From contig CAKJVC010000123.1 of assembly GCA_918026815.1 (NCBI GenBank), positions 248,001-312,000 of the forward strand: a stretch of 64,000 bases of DNA, read 5' to 3'. Made by a program: the position numbers and the translations under genes. Under the pieces are notes generated by a model, which worked only from the letters and a program-made list of their open reading frames with translations, was not told the origin of the DNA and did not search any database. Shown piece by piece: positions 56,163 to 64,000 of this stretch (its first letter is position 1; every line of letters starts with the position of its first letter). The stretch is from Chalara sp. BL73 (taxonomy: Eukaryota > Ascomycota > Leotiomycetes > Helotiales).

Positions 56163-58266
56163 TCAACGGACCAAATTGTTGGATCCCTGTTTGACGGGCA
56201 CAACAGGACAAGTGACATAATTGATCCACTGCCCTCCCGCATGGACAGTAGTGACCCCTTCTTCACGGCCCTCCCCGTACCACTGCCCCATCAGCATAAA
56301 GTTATATCCTAGAATATCAGGTTGATCCTCCGAGGGAGTAATATCGAACCTAAGCGTCCATCCCTTTTGAATCCTCGCCGCAGCTAGAGAAATTTCAACG
56401 TCCACCTCCACGGCGTTGCCCAGGTGAAGAGGCGCATTGCCTTCCCGTATATGTGTGTACTGCGGCCACTCTAGAAGCGATTTTGAAGGATCAAGTTTGC
56501 GATGGCTCGCACGAAGGAACCCTTTCTCTATGGGCTCGGGCTGCCCCTTCGCGTCATACGAGACGATATTGCCTGCTCCATCCACTGCCCAAAAGCTAAT
56601 CACAATATCTGCATCTGCCATAGACGGCGAAACGCTGAGCATGGCAAAGAAGTGACCAGCAATTTCGACATCGCTGTTAAATGGGTCCGAGGAGAATACT
56701 AGCTCTGGGTGTCACTTTGGTCGAGTAGGGGAACTGCCGTTCTAGTTGAGGTTGCTCACAAGGGGAGGGGGTCCTATCGCCTCTAAGATACCATCTGGTG
56801 TATGCTGTACCAAGAACAGGCCAGTTGCTTTCTGTCTGCCGGTATCAGTTCTTTTATCCGAGACGCATCTGGATACCAACACGCTCTGTTCTTGGATATT
56901 GCACTCCCTTTAGGTAATCGAGAAACTGAAGGATCTTCCCTGCTGCTTCACGGCTTGGCCATGAATAGTAATCATAGTCAACCACCTGAAGATACGTATT
57001 TTCCGGATCTCTGACTCTCCAAGCCTCATAGGCCGCACGGCCATGGGTTATAAAGATTTGCGACGTGGCCAGGAAACACGGAAGATCCTTTCTCAGTTGA
57101 TAGGATTGTTTCTCCCAAATTTCGCTGTAAAATGGATTGACGTTAATTAATGCTATAAGATCGACGGCGTGTTCCCACTTGGGAGAGGCTTGTTGAACGC
57201 GTTCAAACCAGTTTGTTAACCATCGGCTCGTAGGTATGTCGCCAGTATAAGCTCCCTCACGATACAGGTCGATATCACCTATCGGGAAAGTTAGTTTCAA
57301 TCCATTTGGTCAACTATGTTCAGAAGGGGATGACATTCTTGCATAGGGAAAGGAAAGCACTTTAGTCATTGAGGTTTCATCTCTGCCGTATTCCTTTGAA
57401 CATTGGCTCCGAAGGAACTACCAACGAGGGCGATATTTCCTTCGCTCCGAGCCTGCTCAGAGGCCCATTCCACAGCATAAAAGCGGTCCTTATCGATCTG
57501 ACCAGGAATCCCCCCGAACCCCTGGTGTCTGTGCTACACCTCTAGGTTCAATTTTCACTATCGCATAGCCATGTAGAACATATGTGAATGTGTTTAAAGT
57601 TGCAATATTCTCAAATCCTCTCTGCACAGTCCAGTATCCAGACCAATTCCCTTTGTTAGAGATATCGATGCCGACATCGGCAGTAGTCGACTACCACTGA
57701 TCTTCAGTTTTCTCATACGCCGCGATATCGTCTGGGTCCACCAAATACAACCCTTTTCCCATATATGGTACAGCACAATAGTACAGGGTGTTTCCCTCCC
57801 TGGAGTGGCAAATAGACATCTCCTACTTCCATCTCTGACCAGAATCTGAAGATCTCGTAGTACTTTGAAATCTGCTGCGGCTCGCCTATGATTGTGGGCC
57901 TGCTCTACGTACTTGGCGATAACAACACGGACCTGTCACGGCAGTCCTTAGGAACAAACAATACACATGACGATATGTACTCGCCCATGTTAGAGGATCT
58001 TACCTAGCGCTGTGGTAAGGCTGATCAATACCCTCACTTTGTTGATCAATTTCAGGTCGAAATTTTGCGTATTGATTCGGCATGAGGTTGAACATGGTCA
58101 GGAAGGGCTTGTCAACGCATTAGCCAAGATACAGAGGTCCGATAAAGAAGCTCACGAATTCACCAGATTTATAACTGTATGTAAATTCATTTGTGGTTTC
58201 GCCCTCAATCGAGCTGCACTGGTAGGACAACCCGATCACATCGAGAAACTTTCTTGCACCGCTCAT
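56163..58266 (-). pseudogene. Relic of a CocE/NonD-family (X-Pro dipeptidase-like) hydrolase
   Basis: The minus strand contains, in order but in several frames: an N-terminal piece from ATG 58266 (MSGARKFLDVIGLSYQCSSI), a piece ending near 58003 at GTAAGA (NLMPNQYAKFRPEIDQQSEG), WSGYWTVQRGFENIATLNTF, FYAVEWASEQARSEGNIALV with nucleophile-like GSSFGA, an open block 57300-56854 (WEKQSYQLRKDLPCFLATSQ and LQFLDYLKG) and the open C-terminal block 56642-56163 (GFLRASHRKLDPSKS, FDITPSEDQPDILGYN, VHAGGQWINYVTCPVVPV). These are the alpha/beta-hydrolase core and the jelly-roll C-terminal domain of CocE/NonD hydrolases. Frameshifts and stops separate the blocks. The intact enzyme would hydrolyse an ester or amide; the substrate is unknown. 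Confidence 0.75.
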
Positions 58267-59029
58267 TTTGGAGGTAATACTTATCCAACGGGTCAATGCA
58301 AGATAAAACGATGAGATAGCGGATATCACAATACTGTCTTCTAGTAATGTGATTTGGTTGGGACCTGATAATGATACTTAAAACTTAGATCATGGTTATT
58401 ACCTCAACCTCCTTGTCCTTAATGGGTAATTTTCCGGTAGCTATTGCCAGTGAATAAGATAATATCTAAGCGACCCGCTAAACCCTTAAAGAGAAAAAAA
58501 TTAATCTTTAGAAGAAATTCTACGTATCACAGGAATATATTAGAAGATCCTCCGCAAGATATTCCGGGCAATGGAATCAATTGTAGCAAGGATGCACAGG
58601 GAAAACTTCGACCACCAAATAATCCCGATGCTACATGCTTACCAAGGCCTATCGAAATCCGTTACTGTACCTTGTGTCTGTGCCAGTTTCAATTTAATTT
58701 CCACTAGATTCAGTGAAAATTGTACAAGTTGTCCCGAGTCTTCGGAGTCCACATCCGTCACTCCCACATATATTGTCATCGTTTTCGCTTCGCTACTCTC
58801 TTGCACCCATGTCCATGGCAGAGGCATCGCGAAAGCTTCAATTGACAATTTTTGCATGCAAGGTTGTGAGTTGCATCAGGAACACCTGTGAAACAGTATC
58901 CAAAGTTGAAAAATCTATTGATACGTGAAGTCTTAGTATTCGACTTCGCTGCCAGCTGCGTAAAAGGAATATTTGCCTGCCCCCAAGACCAGGCATACGG
59001 TCAACTCACCGCCCATTCAGTAGTTAGGT
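58267..59029. other. Spacer in decayed cluster
   Basis: No recognised gene. A 72-codon minus frame (58639-58857) is protein-like (PLPWTWVQESSEAKTMTIYV) but unassigned. Confidence 0.3.
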
Positions 59030-60010
59030 CTTGATATACTTTCGTGGTACAGGCAAAACTCAATCCGGTAAGCATTCTAATGCTAAAGATAGTATAGGTG
59101 GAGCATATGCCAGTCCCACCCGAACAGGCCATTTCGAAGTTCTTCCAGATCGGGTGAAGGACGGGAATTCAGGTTCAATTGCAAGGCTGACAGTGTTGGT
59201 AGTGGCATATACGCTTATCCTGGAAGGAAAGTATCCGCTACAGTTGAAGCAGGTTATAGCTGGACTGAATTATGTGGTTAAAACACAGTAAGGGGCTCCT
59301 TCTAAAGTGAGACTTAGATACACCTTAGCTCGCATGAGAGCAGATATACCAGGATATAGCACAGAAAACTAATGAAGTTTCGAATGTCCTAGATCCTAAT
59401 TGCGAGGGACTCCGGGGGAGGAACCTTGCATCCGGTCTTCTGCCACACTGATCTCACCGTCATCCTGATCTCTCTGTCCCTCGTGCCGCTTTTGATACGG
59501 AAAGTAAAGGAGGAAAGTTAAGGCGGAGGATTTCTTATATCCACTTGCGTTACATTCAACACCACCTCTCGGTCGGTAACCACGAGTGCTGCTCGAGATT
59601 TCCTTGACCCGGACTCTCTAGCGATCGGTGCGAAGATGTTACCGGACTCTGCACACGAAGACGCCTACTGTGTCCCTCTTTCTGTGAATGGAGATTGGTT
59701 GAAAGATCTCAGGGTTTGAGACCTTTGCATCTTAGCTAGAGAGTTTAAGGTGTTTCTGGATGATATCCTTGCGTTAGCTGAGAAGATGAAGGCAAAGTTT
59801 AAAATGAAGCTGCAGATCCCATCCTTGGAAATGGCGGCTCAATTCTAATCAGGTACAAAACCCGCGCGTAATAGTAATTGTTGGTGAGAATGAAGTTCAC
59901 ATACAGACGATTCCAGATAGGTTGCTTCGCCGGGCCAGGCTAAATCGAAGCAGCATTTTGCGGAATGGTTGAAGGAGCATTTGGGCAAAGTCGCTATTGA
60001 TGTTGATTAG
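59030..60010 (+). pseudogene. Relic of an alpha/beta-hydrolase-3 family gene
   Basis: The open block 59100-59291 reads VKDGNSGSIARLTVLVVAYT then LEGKYPLQLKQVIAGLNYVV, the strand that precedes the active site in hormone-sensitive-lipase-like hydrolases. Around 59410-59430 the nucleotides still spell the GDSGGG-type nucleophile elbow but out of frame, followed by RNLASGLLPH and HRHPDLSVPRA. Further on DFLDPDSLAIGAKMLPDSAH and FLDDILALAEKMKAKFKMKL match the catalytic-acid region. Stops and shifts separate these blocks, so the gene is dead. Coding-like scraps continue to about 60010. Confidence 0.65.
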
Positions 60011-60465
60011 GAGGCAATGGCAAGGAAGTCTAACTAGATTGTCGTTAAAACAAGAAGAGCTAATCTGTGGACTAAGTACATCCCTCCACAGTCAAATATA
60101 AGTTCCTACGTCACGGAGTATGACCACTAGACCAAAAGGTATACTTGAGCGACTTAGTGGATCTTTCTTAGAATTATATTCAACGTTGTACCTCATACCC
60201 TTTCAATCATTATTCGATCTGTCTATGCATATATAAAGTGTAAAATGTGTGTTAACATAGAGCATGTAGTTGGCCAAAACATGTGAAATAGGCACGCTCC
60301 TCCGTTTCTTAAGCCTACCAATTTTGGTAATCGATAATCGTTTAGTTCCCTCGGCCATGGGGGATAAAATCATATTTGTGCGCAGTCGACTGGTTAAGCT
60401 GTAATATCTCCTGTGGCAATAATACTACCCTAAATACAGAGATTACTCTATATCCCGTACATAGT

Positions 60466-60479
60466 TCCGGAACATTTCC
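60466..60479 (+). promoter_or_regulatory. Repeated TCCGGAACATTTCC box, copy 1
   Basis: TCCGGAACATTTCC matches 60726-60739 (TCCGGAACATTACC) at 13 of 14 bases. Both lie within 400 bp upstream of the amidohydrolase start. The CCGG core could suit a Zn2Cys6 protein such as the one at 53.3-55.5 kb; that link is inference. Confidence 0.3.
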
Positions 60480-60725
60480 GCTTGGGGAAATGCCCCTAAG
60501 TTTAATGCGGGGGAAGGGAGGAGGGATGACCCTTGCTGTCGTCAGTATCGCAGAACAACCCGCCAAGTAAGCAACGCCAGTTGGGACATCTTTCCATCAC
60601 TTCAATCTTAGAGAGCTATTCCGCAGTACACATGAATTCGATGAGGAGTTGGTTGAAACAAGTAATGCCTTCCTTCCACTAACTTTCCATTGGCTTGGCT
60701 GCCCTCAAAATACTCTAATAGCCGA

Positions 60726-60739
60726 TCCGGAACATTACC
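60726..60739 (+). promoter_or_regulatory. Repeated TCCGGAACATTACC box, copy 2
   Basis: Second copy, about 120 bp before ATG 60863. See copy 1 for the comparison. Confidence 0.3.
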
Positions 60740-60862
60740 TCTTGAGATTCGGCCGAGCTGTAAATCTATCATGACAGGAATATAAGTTCTTCAGATCCCT
60801 TCCCTCTGTGTAAAGGCCAGAGCTTTCGTTTTATTGTTACACACCGTGAAAGTCATATACCA

Positions 60863-62598
60863 ATGTCATCACACATTCTCCTGCGAGGGGGAACTCTACT
60901 TATCCACGACGAGGACAACCATGTAATCCCAACAAAGGCCGATATTTTGGTCAAAGATGACAGGATTCACCGTATTGCAGATGTTATCGGCCCTCCGGAA
61001 TCGGCTATAGTCATTGATTGCACCGACACCATTCTAGCCCCTGGATTTATCAATACTCACATGCATCTATGGCAATCTCAACAGAAAGGCATCCACTCGG
61101 ATCAGAATCTTTTGGACTACTTTCATTCAGGTATGTGGTTAGAATTCTCCCGCACCACAATAGCCGAAGACCAGAAAAGAGCACTTTTTTGTCGTACACT
61201 ACCTAACGACGACATATAGGAAACATGGCTAGTTCACTTTACTCCCCCGACGATGTATTCTGGGGAGTATTGGCTGGTGCACTCGAGGTTCTGGATGGAG
61301 GGACCACGACAGTAGTGGACCACGCACATATGAACTACTCCCCAGAACACAGTAAGTGAAAATCTCGTTTACCGTGCCTTGCCCTAGACGTTAACCAATA
61401 TCGTAACATAGGCAAGGAAGCAATTCGCGCCACCGTGGCATCTGGAATACGATCTATCTTCTGCTACTCTGTGCATCCACGTGTTGCCACCTGGAAACCA
61501 GAACTGACTATGGAGAGTGAGTTGCTCCCTGACTGGGTGATGAGCACTTATCGTGAACTCTCCTCCATGCAACCGTTTGGTTCCAACGGACGCGTGAATC
61601 TCGGCTTTGCAGTGGACACGATGTTTGCGCCCCCTCAGATCCTGAAGGACATTTTCACAGAGGCTCGCGCACTCGGTGCCCATCTAATTACGTCCCACGC
61701 CACACAGAGCATGCTGAAGGGTAAGTAGATCACCGAACAGATGTGTAGAAAGCTGAACATACTGTGAATTTTTGCTGATCTTTAGCTACTTTATAACCCT
61801 ACAGATATACCTTCTACGGTAACTGTCATGGTAGAAAACGGACTACTAGGTCCAGATGTTCTTCTCTCTCATGCCAATCACACTTCTTCTGAAGAATTGT
61901 TCCATCTTCATGCCCATGGGGCTCACTTGTCCAGCACACCAATTTCCGAAATGCAGATGGGCCACGGAGACCCTGTTTGTCTACATGTAGGGTTTTTCGA
62001 TATTTCTTCCATAGGAGTAGACTCCAATGGAATCTGCACCTGCTATATGCCAACTCAGATGCAGACAGTTTTGCAATCTACCCGCGCCTTAAACGCTGCT
62101 GAAAAAAAGGGTCAGTTGGGGCCAGCCACTGGCCCAACAGTTGAAGAGGTCTATAACCTTGGTACAATCCTAGGTGCTAAAGCTATCGGTATGCAGGAAG
62201 AGATTGGAAGCTTGAAAGTAGGGAAGAAGGCAGACATTGTTGTTTTTGATGGGAAAAGCCCTGGAATGATCTCAGTCGCCGAGCGCAATCCCGTTGCTGC
62301 CGTGGTGCTACACAGCTCTCTGGCAGATATTCGAACTGTGATTGTTGATGGAGTGGTGAGAAAAGATGGGTACTCTCTGAGTAAGATAGTAATCCCAACA
62401 GATATCACGCCGCTGAGGAGCCAGGACACCGACGCGGAAGAACAATCTGTTTGGTGGGAAGGGGTGGCTAGAGAATTAGAGCGAAGCCGGCGAAATCTGG
62501 ACATAAAACGAAAGCAGATGGTCGATGGAAATACAGCCAGGCGCATGTTGATCCGGTATTTTAGCAAAGCGATGGGCCTGACACTAGGAAGCAACTGA
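60863..62598 (+). CDS. Amidohydrolase / deaminase (TrzA-AtzA-guanine deaminase-like)
   Basis: Four exons, 60863-61130, 61220-61351, 61412-61720 and 61805-62598, all GT-AG, frame-continuous; 500 aa. N-terminal beta-sandwich start SHILLRGGTLLIHDEDNHVI, then the metal motif GFINTHMHLWQ with His 66 and His 68. Further metal or active-site candidates are TVVDHAHMNY, LITSHATQS, VLLSHANHTS and the Asp in SIGVDSNGICT. The C-terminus has the usual GSLKVGKKADIVVFDGKSP block. The architecture fits COG0402-type enzymes that deaminate or dechlorinate purines, triazines and similar N-heterocycles; the substrate cannot be assigned. It is probably soluble and Zn- or Fe-dependent. It is the only structural enzyme of the 52-64 kb cluster that looks intact. 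Confidence 0.9.
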
Positions 62599-63222
62599 AA
62601 ATCACCCCTCGTTAAAGATGGCATACTACATTATTCGATAATACCTCCCTAATGGAAAGCTTACGCCTTATTAGTGATCCTATAAATAATTTTAAATATC
62701 TGAATATTAGTGGTAATCATGTTTTCAACCATTCCTACGTACGACATACCTCAGAGTATCACCCAGGGAAGCTTGGCGATCAAGTTCTTTATCAGTAAAT
62801 TCAATGTAACATATATGTTGAACGGCTAGTATGGGTAATAGAATCATAGGATATATGTTCGAGTAGGGCGTAGGTATATGACTGTCGGACTAAAAAACAG
62901 CCCAAGAAATGATAAATAGGAAGCAAAATTCCAAGAGCATAATATAAACCCTGCCTGAAAGCAAGCCACCGCCTCCAGGATGATTCTTATTTGGGCGTGG
63001 TTCCATTTCTAGTTCCGGATCCTGGATTGTAACGTCAATTCAAAGATGGCATGTCTGGCCTGGGAGATATTCTCTAGATACATAATTATTCTAGTTCTAC
63101 GATACTTTTAAATAGTATTTCGTCCAAAGATACATTCACCATATCAGGGCCACCGCAACGGCAAACGGCCCACCAATGCCGCTGATTAAAAAGGTGAGCA
63201 AACGCTTGCCCTACCATACTTT
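62599..63222. other. Spacer with duplicated promoter sequence
   Basis: No gene in 62599-62998. The right part belongs to the duplicated monooxygenase promoter described next. Confidence 0.4.
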
Positions 63223-63306
63223 TCATGAACACCCAGAACTCACAGGAAACTACATGCATACAGGCCATCATCATCGGAGCCGGCCCCGCCGGCCTTACTA
63301 CAGTGC
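62999..63306 (+). repeat. Diverged duplicate of a monooxygenase promoter and start (right copy)
   Basis: Counterpart of 52954-53262 in the same orientation, about 10 kb away. It begins with box CCATTTCTAGTTCCGGATCC and ends within the first codons of the monooxygenase relic. Confidence 0.7.
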
Positions 63307-63560
63307 TACGCCTAAGGTAAGGGAAACAATATTCAGCCTGTGATCTACGAAATCCGCAAGCAAAATCTCTGCTCATATGATAATCATAATGCTACAATTG
63401 TCTTAATTTAGCAATCAGCTTTCGCTTAGTTGACCGAAATCTGTTACCATCCCAAGTCAGTAGACAGTACTGGGGTTTGAAGCCTTAGGGGAAATTCCAT
63501 CACCTTGCCGTGCAGCACTGTTTGTATAGGTAGGTAGTCATGCATATGATCCATGGAGAG
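63223..63560 (+). pseudogene. Relic of an FAD-dependent monooxygenase (N-terminal part)
   Basis: ATG 63223 opens MNTQNSQETTCIQAIIIGAG followed by PAGLTTVLRLR, a clear GxGxxG FAD-binding start of the salicylate-hydroxylase/PHBH-like class. TAA then follows in frame, while a shift of one base continues KGNNIQPVIYEIRKQN, the expected second strand of the Rossmann fold. Downstream only scraps remain (around 63470-63530), with stops. A GT-AG intron starting at GTAAGG was considered, but it would remove the conserved IYEIR strand, so a frameshifted pseudogene is preferred. Confidence 0.7.
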
Positions 63561-64000
63561 TAGAAATAGCCTCATGCGCAAAAGTGAGACTTTTGCTCAA
63601 TTAACTTTACAGGAGCTTCATTTAAAAGCGATTGATAAATGCATCATCAACGCATTCATGTTAATAGCCTTGCATGGAAAATATCACTGAGACCTCATCT
63701 TAGCGGCGTTGTTGAAGTTTTGAGAAAGAGGATTCAAGTGTGGGTATCATACCTTGAAGTAGAATTGCGTCAATTTTGTCTTGTAGTACCCCATGAGTCT
63801 TATCGAATGAATTGAGAGCAATGATTTGTCAACCTAAAACTATATCCTTTGTAAGAAACATCGTCTGAAAATGATTGTCAATCCCGATTTTCCATATAGA
63901 AACCAAACCTCTTGTAGTCCAGTGTCTTTAAGCCAAAGAAGATCAACTATCTAAACTCAATTTGACTAGGCAATTCTCGCGGCTAACGTATCGATGAGAT
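63561..64000. other. Right end of window, nothing recognised
   Basis: A+T-rich sequence with stops in all frames at short intervals. No feature supported. Confidence 0.4.

Larger units (their letters stand above)
60011..60862. other. Upstream region of the amidohydrolase
   Basis: No gene supported. It contains two copies of a 14-bp box described separately and is presumably the amidohydrolase promoter. Confidence 0.45.

Noticed and set aside
63332..63412. Intron starting GTAAGG in the monooxygenase relic
   Set aside because: It would remove the IQPVIYEIR strand that the FAD-binding fold requires and lands in non-coding sequence; a one-base shift explains the data better.

Overview
The window is eukaryotic nuclear DNA from a filamentous ascomycete (Pezizomycotina). 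The signs are protein-coding genes split by 49-84 bp GT-AG introns, a RIM15-type PAS/kinase/receiver protein, a Zn2Cys6 regulator with a fungal transcription-factor domain, 2EXR-domain proteins, a SesA-like NB-ARC-TPR receptor and Tc1/mariner- and pogo-type transposon remains. A Leotiomycete is my best guess but is only an impression. Exon borders below were worked out by hand from splice signals and reading-frame continuity.

Layout. 0-4.2 kb: an ankyrin/AAA+ ATPase gene (minus) diverging from a coiled-coil protein gene (plus). 4.9-6.2 kb: an apparently intact Tc1-family transposon, with an intact DD34E transposase, perfect 30-bp terminal inverted repeats and a TA target duplication. 7.1-12.8 kb: rim15. 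12.8-16.2 kb: non-coding as far as I can see. 16.2-29.4 kb: a gene-poor, A+T-rich island with one intact 2EXR gene, a decayed 2EXR paralogue and a string of damaged or unrecognised reading frames, mostly on the minus strand. Several are interrupted by stops that could each come from one C-to-T (or G-to-A) change.

30.7-49 kb is ordinary gene-bearing DNA: NAD(P)HX dehydratase (metabolite repair), a transposase relic, an NLR-like receptor, a peroxiredoxin relic, a flavin amine oxidase, two unknown proteins, the ER dioxygenase Mpo1 diverging from the RNA polymerase II subunit Rpb7, and a large acidic membrane-associated unknown.

49-52 kb holds no gene I can support. 52.1-63.6 kb reads as a decayed small-molecule catabolic cluster. 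Intact members are a Zn2Cys6 regulator and an amidohydrolase/deaminase. Relics of a medium-chain dehydrogenase, two FAD-monooxygenase starts, a CocE/NonD-type hydrolase and an alpha/beta-hydrolase-3 lie around and between them. The two monooxygenase starts share a roughly 300-bp upstream region that appears at both ends of the cluster, and a short box recurs before three of the relics. This suggests a once co-regulated pathway now reduced to a regulator and one enzyme.
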